From assembly GCF_001544555.2 (NCBI RefSeq), contig NZ_FCOK02000038.1, positions 20,208 through 84,207 on the forward strand: a stretch of DNA of 64,000 nt. The letters are read 5' to 3'. Positions 34,679 through 43,400 of the stretch are shown in pieces. This stretch comes from Caballeronia udeis (GTDB lineage Bacteria; Pseudomonadota; Gammaproteobacteria; Burkholderiales; Burkholderiaceae). A program made the position numbers and the translations under genes. The first letter of the stretch is position 1, and each line of letters begins with the position of its first letter. The notes below the pieces were generated by a model. The model was not told the DNA's origin. It did no database searches and saw only the letters and a program-made list of their open reading frames with translations.

Positions 34679-35014
34679 ATGGAATCAACATTTGCAGTCA
34701 TCGCCGAGCCGAGCCGCCGCGCCATCCTGAGTCTGCTTGCATCCTCCGAGCAGTCCGTAGGTGATATAGAGGAGAAGCTGAACCTCCCGCAGCCCTCGGT
34801 TTCAAAACATCTGCGAGTCCTTCGCGAGGCCGGATTCGTGGAGTCGCGCGTTGACGCACAGCGGCGTCTATACCGGATCAAACCGGAACCGCTGATGGAG
34901 ATAGACGCCTGGCTCGCTCCGTTCCGCCAGTTCTGGTCGGTTCACGTCGACGCTCTCGAACGCCACCTTGACCAGACGAATCCTGTACCGCGCCGAAAGG
35001 GGAAAAAACGATGA
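34679..35014 (+). CDS. ArsR-family regulator paired with SRPBCC protein
   Basis: The ATG at 34679 gives 111 residues. The winged helix spans most of the protein: AEPSRRAILSLLASSEQSVGDIEEKLNLPQPSVSKHLRVLREAGFV. Metal-binding ELCxCD-type motifs are absent, placing it with the ArsR proteins that partner AHSA1/SRPBCC proteins. The stop overlaps the start of the SRPBCC gene (ATGA at 35011-35014). Promoter geometry predicts a leaderless mRNA, and a perfect palindrome spans the promoter, so tight self-repression is expected. Confidence 0.9.
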   Translation: MESTFAVIAEPSRRAILSLLASSEQSVGDIEEKLNLPQPSVSKHLRVLREAGFVESRVDAQRRLYRIKPEPLMEIDAWLAPFRQFWSVHVDALERHLDQTNPVPRRKGKKR

Positions 35015-35538
35015 GCAACCGCGACGAATACCTGCCGGGTCCTGCCGCCGGCGCAGAAGTCCGAAAGGATGGGGACAAGTGGACACTCATTCTGGTCCGC
35101 GAGTTGCGCCATCCGCCCGAGAAAGTGTGGAAAGCGTTGACCGACCCGGCCAGTCTGCGTGAATGGGCGCCGTTCGATGCCGACCGGAGCCTCGCTGCTG
35201 TCGGCCCGGTCAAGCTTTCGACAGTCGGAACGCCGACGCCGCAAATTTCGGAGACGCAGGTCACGCACGCCGACGCGCCGACCCTGCTCGAGTATCGCTG
35301 GGGCGACAACGACATGCGATGGCAACTTGAGCCGCTCGGCGAAGGCACGCGTCTCACGCTCTGGCACAACATCGATCGCGGTTTCATATCTATGGGTGCA
35401 GCCGGCTGGCACATCTGCCTGGATGTGCTCGATCGGTTCGTGGCCGGGAACCCCATCGGGCGTATTGTCGGTGGCGAAGCAATGAAATTCGGTTGGCCGC
35501 GCTTGAACACCGAGTATGCGAAGCAGTTTGATATCTGA
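35011..35538 (+). CDS. SRPBCC/AHSA1-family ligand-binding protein
   Basis: The protein has 175 residues with the Bet v1-like helix-grip fold: RELRHPPEKVWKALTDPASLREWAPF starts the domain, and the C-terminal long helix (WHICLDVLDRFVAGNP) closes the cavity. Such proteins bind hydrophobic small molecules or act on Hsp90 in other lineages. Translational overlap with the ArsR gene upstream means the two are made together; a sensor-plus-buffer role is an inference. Confidence 0.88.
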   Translation: MSNRDEYLPGPAAGAEVRKDGDKWTLILVRELRHPPEKVWKALTDPASLREWAPFDADRSLAAVGPVKLSTVGTPTPQISETQVTHADAPTLLEYRWGDNDMRWQLEPLGEGTRLTLWHNIDRGFISMGAAGWHICLDVLDRFVAGNPIGRIVGGEAMKFGWPRLNTEYAKQFDI

Positions 35539-35637
35539 GCCCCGGAGCGCGACGCAGCCGAAGGCGTTCAGCTTTCCGGGCGCAGTGAAAGGCTTGCCCC
35601 GAAATCTGGAAGGGTCTTGAAGTTTCAGGAGGAGAAC

Positions 35638-36060
35638 ATGAAAAAGCCGGGTTTTAGCGAGGACGAGTCCGCATCCGGGTTGATTGACAAAAGAATCACG
35701 GATCTCGGGGACTGGCGCGGGGAGACGTTGAGCAGGATGCGCGAGCTCATCAAGGAGGCTGACCCGGACGTTGTGGAGGAGTGGAAGTGGATGGGCACTC
35801 CGGTCTGGTCGCACGACGGGATCATTTGCACCGGCGAGTCCTACAAGTCGGTCGTGAAGCTGACCTTTGCCAAGGGGGCTTCGTTGGATGACCCGGCCAA
35901 GCTTTTCAACTCGAGCCTCAACGGGAACACAAGACGCGCGATCGACATCCATGAGGGGGAGGAGGTCGACTCGGGCAAGTTCAAAGCGCTTATCCGTGCG
36001 GCGATCGCCCTGAATACATCCGCTGCGAAGGCCAAGACAAAGGCAAAGCGAGCGAAGTAG
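35638..36060 (+). CDS. DUF1801-family protein
   Basis: A strong AGGAGGAG seven bases before the ATG at 35638 sets the start (140 aa). The core EWKWMGTPVWSHDGIICTGESYKSVVKLTFAKGASLDDP is the DUF1801/YdhG signature. The C-terminus is lysine- and alanine-rich (AAKAKTKAKRAK), suggesting nucleic-acid or acidic-surface binding. Homologues relate to YdeI-type proteins. It follows the ArsR-SRPBCC pair after 100 bases and may be co-transcribed. Function unknown. Confidence 0.85.
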   Translation: MKKPGFSEDESASGLIDKRITDLGDWRGETLSRMRELIKEADPDVVEEWKWMGTPVWSHDGIICTGESYKSVVKLTFAKGASLDDPAKLFNSSLNGNTRRAIDIHEGEEVDSGKFKALIRAAIALNTSAAKAKTKAKRAK

Positions 36061-36061
36061 G

Positions 36062-37063
36062 TCACGCCTGCTTTGCCTGCAGAGTTGACGAAGCACCCTG
36101 GCCTTGGCTTTGCACTCGAAAGCGTCTTCTGTAGTCCCCTGGAGACAGCCCGGTGAGCTTGATGAAGACTTTTCGGAATGACCCGACATCCTCGTAACCG
36201 ACTTTCCAGGCGACCTGGTCGAACGACTGTTGGCTCGTTTCGAGCATCTCACGCGCTTTGCCGACCCGAAGATGCTGGCAATACTCAGTCGGGCGAAGAC
36301 CGGTCGCCTTCTGGAAGCGACGAAGAAATGTCCTCTCCTCCAACCCGGCGCGCTGAGCCATCAAAGCGATCGTGGGATGGTGGGCACTGTCCTCTTGTAA
36401 CCAGTGCTGCACTTCAAGAATCGTTTTGTCGCCGTGATTGAGCTTTGGAGAGAAGGCACTGTAGTAGCGTTGCTCTCGTCCCGGGGGATCGACCAAAAGA
36501 AAACGAGCAGTCTCCACCATGGCTGCAGAACCGAGCAGACGGTCGACTATCCTGAGCCCCAGGTCGGGCCATGCCATCAAGCCGCCGGCGGTAAGAATGT
36601 CGCCATCGTCAATCAGGAGTTTGTCAGCATCGACGTGGATTTCTGGAAAGCGCTCAGCGAGGAGCTGTGCCTGCGACCAATGGGTTGTCGCCGAGCGCCT
36701 CGCGAGCAGGCCGGTCTGGGCAAGAAGGAATGTCCCGACACAAACGGACGCCAGCACAGCGCCTCTCGCATGACAATCGTTCAGCCATTGCACGATCGGA
36801 GCGAAAGCATCGCCAATGGGCAGCCCCCCGAGCGAGGGCGGAACAATCACGAAATCAGGTGCGCTATCCGCCCACGGCGGGGAAGAGCTGCCGGCATCAA
36901 ACTGAATGTGGCTTACCCTGAGCACCGGGTGTTCAATATTTTTTGATCGCTGAAATAAGCGCTCAGCAATCTGGAACAGGTCCGTTAGCCCGTGAACGGC
37001 GGCAAGCTGGCTCCCCGGATATATCAGCAATGCTATTTCGACGGGAGCTATTTTCTTTGCCAT
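36062..37063 (-). CDS. GlxA-type AraC regulator with DJ-1/PfpI sensor domain
   Basis: The ATG at 37063 follows GAGGT; 333 residues. The N-terminal ~190 residues form a DJ-1/PfpI-like domain (VEIALLIYPGSQLAAVHGLTDLFQIAERL; VCVGTFLLAQTGLL with a Cys at the nucleophile position). The C-terminal ~100 residues hold two AraC helix-turn-helix motifs (IALMAQRAGLEERTFLRRFQKATGLRP and VAWKVGYEDVGSFRKVFIKLTGLSPGDYRRRF). It is divergent from a cysteine hydrolase at 37190, its probable target. Confidence 0.9.
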   Translation of the reverse strand: MAKKIAPVEIALLIYPGSQLAAVHGLTDLFQIAERLFQRSKNIEHPVLRVSHIQFDAGSSSPPWADSAPDFVIVPPSLGGLPIGDAFAPIVQWLNDCHARGAVLASVCVGTFLLAQTGLLARRSATTHWSQAQLLAERFPEIHVDADKLLIDDGDILTAGGLMAWPDLGLRIVDRLLGSAAMVETARFLLVDPPGREQRYYSAFSPKLNHGDKTILEVQHWLQEDSAHHPTIALMAQRAGLEERTFLRRFQKATGLRPTEYCQHLRVGKAREMLETSQQSFDQVAWKVGYEDVGSFRKVFIKLTGLSPGDYRRRFRVQSQGQGASSTLQAKQA

Positions 37064-37189
37064 TGTCAGTTTTACCTCGTTTTTTGTCAGTCCTGCCAAT
37101 TCGCTAATCCACCGCGCAAGCTTACTCTTGAGTCTCGGAGAACGATCGCGTTTCTAATCAATACCCGTCATCAATACCAGGAGATGGAC

Positions 37190-37738
37190 ATGACCAAGCG
37201 TGCACTCATCATCGTAGACCTGCAGAACGATTATTTCCCAGGAGGGAAATGGACGTTGACGGGCATCGAGGCCGCTGCCGCGAACGCGGCGCAACTTCTT
37301 CAATCGGCACGTGCTGCCGGGCATCTCGTCGTGCACGTTCGCCACGAGTCGCCGAAGAGCGACGCGGCGTTTTTCGTTGCAGGTTCCAAAGGTGCCGCGA
37401 TCGCTCCGCAAGTGATCAACAAGGAAGGAGAACACGTTGTCTTGAAGCATCAAATCAATGCCTTTCGTGACACCGATCTCAAGAATATCCTGGACACCAA
37501 CGGTATAGAAGAAGTGGTTATTGCCGGAGCAATGAGCCACATGTGCGTGGACGCAATCACGCGGGCGTCTGTCGACTTTGGCTACAAGGCGACGGTCATA
37601 CACGACGCCGTTGCTACGCTCGACATGGAATTCGGCGGCGTTAAAGTTCCAGCCGCTCACGTGCATGCGGCCTTCATGGCAGCGCTTGGTTTCGCCTATG
37701 CAACCATGTTGTCCACGGACGAATACATCAACGCTTAG
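37190..37738 (+). CDS. Isochorismatase-like cysteine hydrolase
   Basis: The start at 37190 is chosen because AGGAG lies seven bases upstream; another ATG at 37184 is in frame. The 182-residue protein has the catalytic triad of the family: Asp in LIIVDLQNDYF (~10), Lys in VVLKHQINAF (~84) and Cys in GAMSHMCVDAI (~117). This group includes nicotinamidase-like and ureidoacrylate-like amidases; the WTLTGIEAA start resembles the YcaC/PncA-related branch. The divergent GlxA-type activator suggests induction by the substrate. Confidence 0.88.
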   Translation: MTKRALIIVDLQNDYFPGGKWTLTGIEAAAANAAQLLQSARAAGHLVVHVRHESPKSDAAFFVAGSKGAAIAPQVINKEGEHVVLKHQINAFRDTDLKNILDTNGIEEVVIAGAMSHMCVDAITRASVDFGYKATVIHDAVATLDMEFGGVKVPAAHVHAAFMAALGFAYATMLSTDEYINA

Positions 37739-37783
37739 TTCAGGTTGAAAATCCGTCTCGCTCACCCGCAAGCGATCCGGCAG

Positions 37784-38680
37784 TCACTCGCCGCGCAGAT
37801 GCGCGATAACCAGATCCGCCACTGCGCCGGGTGCTTCGCGAGGCGGAAAATGCCCCACGCCGTCCAGCACCACCCGCCTGTACCCGCCGGTGAAATGCCC
37901 TTCCAGCCCTTCCGATGAAACCGGTTCGTCGCAGAAATCGGCGCCGCCCTGGATCATCAGCGTGGGCGTGGAAAGCTGTTCGATGGTCGCCAGCTTTTCC
38001 CGCAGCACGGCATACGCCGGATCCGACGCCTCGCCGCCACGCCAGCGCCGCCGATAACCGTTGAGCGTGATAGGCACCCAGTCGGGGTTATCGAAGGCGG
38101 CGGCGGTGCGGGCGAATTCTGCGTCGTCGAACCAGCCGGGCGGCGACCACGTGTCCCATTGCAGACGGGCGAAACCTTTGGGATCGGCGGCGACCGCTGC
38201 GGGAGCGGCATCGAGCGTCATGAACCATTGATACCAATGCTTTCGCGCTTGCGAAAAGTGCGGCAATTCGAACGCTCCTTTCGGCTGGAACGCCAGCGCG
38301 AGTGCAGCGATGCGTCCAATGCGCCCGGGAAACAGCGCCGCCAGCGTGTAGGCCGTGCGTCCGCCCCAGTCATGGCCGACGACATCGAAACGATTGATTC
38401 CCAGGACATCGGCCAGATCGATCACGTCTTGCGCGAGCGCCACGCCGGAACCATCGCGCACCGCGTCCGCCGATAGAAAGCGCGTGTTGCCGGCGCCGCG
38501 CAAGTCCGGAACAATCGCTCGAAAACCGGCTGTGGCCAGGCGTTCCACCACGGGCGTCCAGGCTCGCGCCGCGTCGGGCCAGCCGTGCATCAGCATGACC
38601 GGCGGCCCGTCGGCGGGTCCTGACGCGGTGTATGCAATCTCGAGTTTAGGTGTGCGTGCCAGCAGGTTCCGATCGTCCAT
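37784..38680 (-). CDS. Alpha/beta hydrolase, epoxide hydrolase-like
   Basis: The ATG at 38680 with GGAG upstream gives 298 residues. The oxyanion-hole motif HGWPDAARAW (~35), nucleophile elbow VGHDWGG with Asp (~106) and the C-terminal catalytic histidine in DGVGHFPPREAP fit the haloalkane dehalogenase/epoxide hydrolase branch, where Asp rather than Ser is the nucleophile. The cap domain includes HWYQWFMTLDAA. It stands between convergent and divergent neighbours and appears monocistronic. Substrate unknown. Confidence 0.87.
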   Translation of the reverse strand: MDDRNLLARTPKLEIAYTASGPADGPPVMLMHGWPDAARAWTPVVERLATAGFRAIVPDLRGAGNTRFLSADAVRDGSGVALAQDVIDLADVLGINRFDVVGHDWGGRTAYTLAALFPGRIGRIAALALAFQPKGAFELPHFSQARKHWYQWFMTLDAAPAAVAADPKGFARLQWDTWSPPGWFDDAEFARTAAAFDNPDWVPITLNGYRRRWRGGEASDPAYAVLREKLATIEQLSTPTLMIQGGADFCDEPVSSEGLEGHFTGGYRRVVLDGVGHFPPREAPGAVADLVIAHLRGE

Positions 38681-38980
38681 GTGCGTTCTCCAGGAGAGTG
38701 GCCAGTTACGTTCGACGCATAAATGCTGCCACGTATTCCAGAGCCCCGCATGAGGGCGCGTGACATAAAAAAGCAACTAACGATCTGGCCGCCACTCACC
38801 CTTGAGTTTGTCGTTTGCTTTTTGCCCGATCAAAGCGCTTTCGAGATCCATCAAGACACGTTCCGCAGGCCTGGGGGTTTTCAGCCTCCATATGAACCGT
38901 ATGAGACGCGCTCGGCATCGCGTAAAATTTCCTCTTCGATACCAACACAAGACGAGACGCGTCGTCAACGTCGCTTAACC

Positions 38981-39745
38981 ATGCAAACGCCCGAGATCCG
39001 ACCTGGCCCGAAAGAGAGCGAAGGCGTTGCCGTCATCGACCGTGCTTGCGCGATCCTGTTCGCGTTCAAACCGGACGATGGGTCGTTGACGCTCGCCGAG
39101 CTCGCGGCGCGTACCGGGCTCTACAAAAGCACGCTGCTCCGGTTGGCGGGCGCGCTGATCCAGCACCGCTTGCTGCTGCGTCTCGACGACGGCCGCTATC
39201 AGCTTGGCCCGGCCACCTTCATGCTCGGCGCGCTGTATCAACGCAGCTTGAATCTCGGCGATATCGTCGTCCCGCTCATGCGCGAGCTTGCCGAAATCAG
39301 CGGCGAAAGCGTGTCGTTCTATGTTCGCGACGAAGCGGTGCGCGTGTGCTTGCATCGTGTGGACTCGACGCATGCGGTGCGTTATCACGTTCGCGAGGGC
39401 GATGTGCTGCCGTTGGAAAGCGGTTCGGGCGGTTTGGCGTTGCTGGCGTTCGGCGGGGCTGAAGGCGAAGTGTTCCAGCGCATTCGCGACGACTTTTACT
39501 GCGTCTCCATGGGCGAACGTGACCGCGAGACAGCCGGTATTTCGATGCCCATATTCGGCGTGCGCCAGACTGTGCGCGGCGTGCTCACGCTGGCCGGTCC
39601 GAGTTCACGAATAGATCAGGCGTTCGTCGAGCGAAACATCGGCGCGTTGTTCGATTGCGCTGCGCGTGCAACCGACGCGCTCGGCGGCGATGCGCGCGCG
39701 TTGCGCAACGCGCAACGCCACACGGCCATGGTTCAGGGCAAATGA
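38981..39745 (+). CDS. IclR-family regulator
   Basis: The ATG at 38981 gives 254 residues; the longer upstream frame is not conserved in character. The N-terminal winged helix (VIDRACAILFAFKPDDGSLTLAELAARTGLYKSTLLRLAGALI) and the C-terminal IclR ligand-binding domain (SGGLALLAF..., GISMPIFGVRQTVRGVLTLAGP) are complete. It ends 13 bases inside the convergent citryl-CoA lyase gene. The MFS-led operon on the other strand, with IclR-type half sites in its promoter at 43241-43264, is the probable target. Confidence 0.9.
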   Translation: MQTPEIRPGPKESEGVAVIDRACAILFAFKPDDGSLTLAELAARTGLYKSTLLRLAGALIQHRLLLRLDDGRYQLGPATFMLGALYQRSLNLGDIVVPLMRELAEISGESVSFYVRDEAVRVCLHRVDSTHAVRYHVREGDVLPLESGSGGLALLAFGGAEGEVFQRIRDDFYCVSMGERDRETAGISMPIFGVRQTVRGVLTLAGPSSRIDQAFVERNIGALFDCAARATDALGGDARALRNAQRHTAMVQGK

Positions 39746-40557
39746 CGCTCAGGTTTGCCGGTATATTTGTAGTCCATCTGACGCGGCATCGGGCCTTTAT
39801 TGCGCTCGTTGCGCCCGCGCTGTTCCCACGCGTGTGACAAGATCCCGACCGCACGCGATAAGCAAAACACCCCGCGCGCCAACTCCGGCGCGAAGCCGAG
39901 TTCCGCATAGATCACGGCCGTTGCGCCGTCGATGTTCATTGGCACCGGCTTGTTTTTCCGCTGCTTCAGCAAGGCTTCAATACCACGCGCAACCGCGGCG
40001 TATCGTCCGCTGATCGCGCCTTGTTCGACGCTGGCATCGACTAAGGCAAGCAGCTTGACCGCACGCGGATCGACAGGATGAAAACGATGTCCCAAGCCCG
40101 GCAGGTACTTGCCCTTCGTTTCAATAAACGTGTCCACGCCTTGCGCGACGGCATCGCTCAACGTGGCGCCCGCATCTTCCAGTGCGACGATGGAATCATA
40201 TAGCTCGACCGCTTGCTGGCCCGCGCCGCCGTGGACATCGTCGAGCGCATTGATCGCCGACGCCATCGCGCCGTTCAACGGCAAACCGCAACTCGTCGCC
40301 ATGCGCGAGATGGCGATGGACGGTGCATGCGGACCATGATCCACCGATGCCACGAGCGCCGCTTCAAACAAGCTCGCCTGTGCCTTATCCGGCAATTCGC
40401 CACGCAACATCAGCCAGATCATCTGCGGGAAACTGACCGCGCCGATCAGCTCCTGAATCGGAAAGCCACGGACGTTGATCGATCCCGGATGGATATCGAT
40501 GATCGATGTGCTCCAGTAATCGGCGGCGAGCGTAGCGGCGTCAAATGTTTGCGTCAT
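39733..40557 (-). CDS. Citrate-synthase-fold protein, citryl-CoA lyase-like
   Basis: The protein has 274 residues, much shorter than citrate synthase (~430), but keeps catalytic landmarks: DDVHGGAGQQAVELYD (first active-site His, ~residue 92), GLGHRFHPVDPRAVKL (second His, ~140) and an Asp/Arg-containing NIDGATAVIYAELGF. This short form is annotated as citryl-CoA lyase, cleaving citryl-CoA or a homologue to acetyl-CoA and an oxo-acid. It begins two bases after the CoA-transferase gene, so the pair probably makes and cleaves one CoA ester. Confidence 0.83.
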   Translation of the reverse strand: MTQTFDAATLAADYWSTSIIDIHPGSINVRGFPIQELIGAVSFPQMIWLMLRGELPDKAQASLFEAALVASVDHGPHAPSIAISRMATSCGLPLNGAMASAINALDDVHGGAGQQAVELYDSIVALEDAGATLSDAVAQGVDTFIETKGKYLPGLGHRFHPVDPRAVKLLALVDASVEQGAISGRYAAVARGIEALLKQRKNKPVPMNIDGATAVIYAELGFAPELARGVFCLSRAVGILSHAWEQRGRNERNKGPMPRQMDYKYTGKPERHLP

Positions 40558-40559
40558 GG

Positions 40560-41759
40560 TCAGATCACTCCTTCGGCGCGTAGTTCGTTGATCTGTGTGT
40601 CGTCGAAACCGAGCGTTGCAAGATGTTCGCGCGTGTTGGCGGACAACGTCGGCGCGGGGGTGGAGGGCGCGGTGTCGACATCGGAGAAACGGAAACCCGC
40701 GCGGGTGACACGCTGCCGCGTGGCGGCGTCGTCGCCGTTGAACTCGTGCACGAACTCACGCGATACCAAATGCGGATGCGCGAGGATCTCCGGCACCGAC
40801 ATCACACGTCCTGCGGGCACACCGGCCTCGGTAAGCTTCGCATCCCAATTCATTGCGCTGTCGGTGGCCAACGCCGCTTCAATCTCGGCCTTCAATGCCG
40901 CGCGATTCACCTTGCGCGTATTGCGCTCGGAAAAGCGCGGATCATCGGGGAGATCCGGCCGCCCGATCAACCGGCACAAACTCACGAACTGCTTCGTTTC
41001 GTTCGCCGCGATGTTGAGCAAACCATCGCCCGTCCTGAACGTGCCCGAGGGAGCTGCGGTGAAGTTTTCGTTGCCCATCGGCGCGGGGGTGACGCCCGCG
41101 TTCAGATAGTTCGACACGACCCAGCCCATGGTCGAGAGCGTGGCTTCGAGCATGGATACATCGAGCATCCGGCCGCGACCGTTCGCGCGGGCATCGACCA
41201 GCGCCGCGCAAATGCCGAATGCCGCAGTCAGGCCGCCGACCGTGTCCGAGACCGGATAACCTACGCGTAGCGGCGCGCTTTCCGCATCGCCCGTCACGCT
41301 CATTACGCCGGAAATGCCCTGGATGATCTGGTCGTACGCCGGGCGCTTCGAAAATTCGCCATCCTTACCAAAGCCTGAGATCGCGCAATAGATGAGCCTG
41401 GGATTGATCTGGCTCAAAGCCTCGTAGCCAAGATCCAACCGAGTCATCACGCCGGGCCGGAAGTTCTCCACGAGCACATCCGCCGTCTTCACGAGCGAGC
41501 GCAGGATCTCCTTGCCGCGCGCATCTTTCAGGTTCAGCGTGATCGACTGCTTGCCTGCATTGACGGCCACGAAGGACGTCCCCATGTCGCGCGCCGACGC
41601 GTCTTTATCGGCACCCAGGCGCCTAGCCAGATCGCCGCCTTCCGGGTGCTCGACCTTGATCACTTCCGCGCCGAGCAGCGCGAGTTGATACGCGCAGAAC
41701 GGCCCGGCCAATACATTCGATAAATCCAGCACCCGCACGCCAGCTAATGGAAGCGTCAT
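40560..41759 (-). CDS. Family III (CaiB/BaiF) CoA-transferase
   Basis: The 399-residue protein starts with PLAGVRVLDLSNVLAGPFCAYQLALLGAEVIKVEHPEGGD, the family III fingerprint. The catalytic Asp lies in the GRGRMLDVSMLEATL segment near residue 180. It moves CoA from a donor such as succinyl-CoA or acetyl-CoA to a carboxylic acid. Downstream is a citryl-CoA lyase-like gene and upstream an MFS importer, giving an uptake-activation-cleavage sequence for a tri- or dicarboxylic hydroxy acid (citrate or citramalate are candidates). Confidence 0.9.
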   Translation of the reverse strand: MTLPLAGVRVLDLSNVLAGPFCAYQLALLGAEVIKVEHPEGGDLARRLGADKDASARDMGTSFVAVNAGKQSITLNLKDARGKEILRSLVKTADVLVENFRPGVMTRLDLGYEALSQINPRLIYCAISGFGKDGEFSKRPAYDQIIQGISGVMSVTGDAESAPLRVGYPVSDTVGGLTAAFGICAALVDARANGRGRMLDVSMLEATLSTMGWVVSNYLNAGVTPAPMGNENFTAAPSGTFRTGDGLLNIAANETKQFVSLCRLIGRPDLPDDPRFSERNTRKVNRAALKAEIEAALATDSAMNWDAKLTEAGVPAGRVMSVPEILAHPHLVSREFVHEFNGDDAATRQRVTRAGFRFSDVDTAPSTPAPTLSANTREHLATLGFDDTQINELRAEGVI

Positions 41760-41774
41760 GTCAGCACCCCAGGT

Positions 41775-43208
41775 TCATTGCGAAATTTCATCGAGATTGC
41801 GGTTGTTGGTACGCGGCCCGAAGATGCCGATCGCGCCCATCACCATCACCATCGAGACGCTGATCAAGGCGAACACGCCGGTCACTTCGAAGTGGCGCAG
41901 CGCGAACGCGATCATGAAGCCGGAAAACATGGCGGAAAGACGCGAGATGGAATAAACGAAACCCACGGCGCGAGCCCGCAGGCGCGTGGGGAACAGCTCG
42001 GTCTGATACGCGTGGTAGCCCACCGAGAGCAAGGTGCCGCAGAGCGTGATCAGCACGCCGAGGATCATCAGCATGGCCGGCGATGTCTGGGTGGCGAACA
42101 AGCTGCCGAACACCACGATCCCGAACGCCGACAGAACGATCAGTGTCTTCCGTTCAATCCGGTCCGCAATTGCCATCCCGATCAGCGGTCCAAACGGATT
42201 CGAGATCGCGATGACAAACGAGTACAGCAAGCTGTGCGTGATTGTGACGCCTTTGGAGACGAGCAGCGTAGGCACCCAGGACGCGAAGCCGTAGAACCCG
42301 ATCGCCTGGAAGAAGTTGAAGACGAGCATGGTGATCGCGCGCTTGCGATACGGCGGCTGCCAGATCTCGCGGAACGCGGCTTTCGTGGTCGCCGGTTCGA
42401 CCGTTGCAACGGGTGTGGGCAACGCGCGTCCGTATTGCGCGGCCACTTTTGCCTCGAGCGCTTGCAGCACCTTCTCCGCTTCCGCCGCACGGCCTTGCTG
42501 CGCCAGCCAGCGGGGACTTTCCGGCACGCGCCGGCGGATCGCCCAGACCACGATCGCACCCAACGCGCCGATGATCACTACCCAGCGCCACCCGTCCAGG
42601 CCGAACGGCCTTTGCGGCACGAGCCACCACGCGAGAAACGCGACGGAGGGGACCGCAGAATATTGAACCAGGTGCACGAACGCGAACGCGCGACCGCGCA
42701 GATGTTTGGGGACGAGCTCGCTGACGTAGGTATCGATAGTCACGAGTTCCACGCCTACGCCAATGCCAGCAATCAGCCGCCACAGGTTGATCGCGGGCGC
42801 GGTGGTTTGCAGCGCCATGATCAGCGTTGCCGCCGAATACCACAGCAAGGAGACAGTGAAGACGGTGCGGCGGCCGTATTTGTCGGCGAGACCTGCGAGG
42901 AAGAACGTGCCGATGAACAAACCCGCAAACGACGCCGCCACGAACGCGCCGAGTCCCGAGACACCGAAGAAGGAGGCTGTGGTTGTGGAATAGAGACCGC
43001 TTTTAACGAGGCCGGGGCCTACATACGCGGTGAAAAACAGGTCATAGAACTCGAACCAGCCGCCTATGGACAGCAGGAACACCAGCATCCAGACGGAACG
43101 CGTTGCCGGCAGCCGGTCGATGCGCGCATTGACACCGAACGTTGTATCGCCCACGCCGGTGCTTGAATTGGGCGACCCGGGCGTCGCATCGATTGGCAGG
43201 CTTGCCAT
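41775..43208 (-). CDS. MFS importer, probably for an organic acid
   Basis: The protein has 477 residues with 12 hydrophobic segments and a hydrophilic, poorly conserved N-terminal tail. SIGGWFEFYDLFFTAYVGPGL opens TM1, GLADKYGRRTVF is motif A, and IDTYVSELVPKHLRGRAFAF with RRRVPESPRWLAQQGR before the central loop is typical of the sugar porter/aromatic acid-related branch. It is the first gene of the operon with the CoA-transferase and lyase. The promoter carries three GTTCT/AGAAC half sites. Confidence 0.9.
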   Translation of the reverse strand: MASLPIDATPGSPNSSTGVGDTTFGVNARIDRLPATRSVWMLVFLLSIGGWFEFYDLFFTAYVGPGLVKSGLYSTTTASFFGVSGLGAFVAASFAGLFIGTFFLAGLADKYGRRTVFTVSLLWYSAATLIMALQTTAPAINLWRLIAGIGVGVELVTIDTYVSELVPKHLRGRAFAFVHLVQYSAVPSVAFLAWWLVPQRPFGLDGWRWVVIIGALGAIVVWAIRRRVPESPRWLAQQGRAAEAEKVLQALEAKVAAQYGRALPTPVATVEPATTKAAFREIWQPPYRKRAITMLVFNFFQAIGFYGFASWVPTLLVSKGVTITHSLLYSFVIAISNPFGPLIGMAIADRIERKTLIVLSAFGIVVFGSLFATQTSPAMLMILGVLITLCGTLLSVGYHAYQTELFPTRLRARAVGFVYSISRLSAMFSGFMIAFALRHFEVTGVFALISVSMVMVMGAIGIFGPRTNNRNLDEISQ

Positions 43209-43240
43209 TGAACCCTCCTATGGGCATCTCGTCATGTATA

Positions 43241-43264
43241 GTTCTGTCAGATAGAACGACGTTC
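43241..43264 (-). promoter_or_regulatory. Triple half-site operator of the MFS/CoA-transferase operon
   Basis: GTTCT (43241-43245), AGAAC (43252-43256) and GTTCT (43260-43264) alternate in orientation. The last two form AGAAC-GAC-GTTCT. The block lies 33-56 bases upstream of the MFS start. Overlapping inverted half sites are usual for IclR-family dimers-of-dimers, and an IclR gene (38981) flanks the operon. Confidence 0.5.
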
Positions 43265-43400
43265 TGTTTAACGGTGACGCGAGAGTAGTGCGGGAGGAGA
43301 TCGTGGGAAATAAGGGGTTTTACCTAGACGGGGGAGGACTACCGCGCGCTGCATTGGGAGGGCAGCGCGCTCGGGCTCGGATTCCGGCTTGATGAGCCGG

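Noticed and set aside
34942..36252. 436-residue minus-strand frame across the ArsR, SRPBCC and DUF1801 genes
   Set aside because: It crosses three good plus-strand genes with ribosome-binding sites and shows no recognisable domain.
41778..43166. 462-residue plus-strand frame opposite the MFS gene
   Set aside because: Antisense shadow of a clear 12-helix MFS protein; the frame is full of Arg/His/Glu/Asp typical of GC-rich antisense reading.
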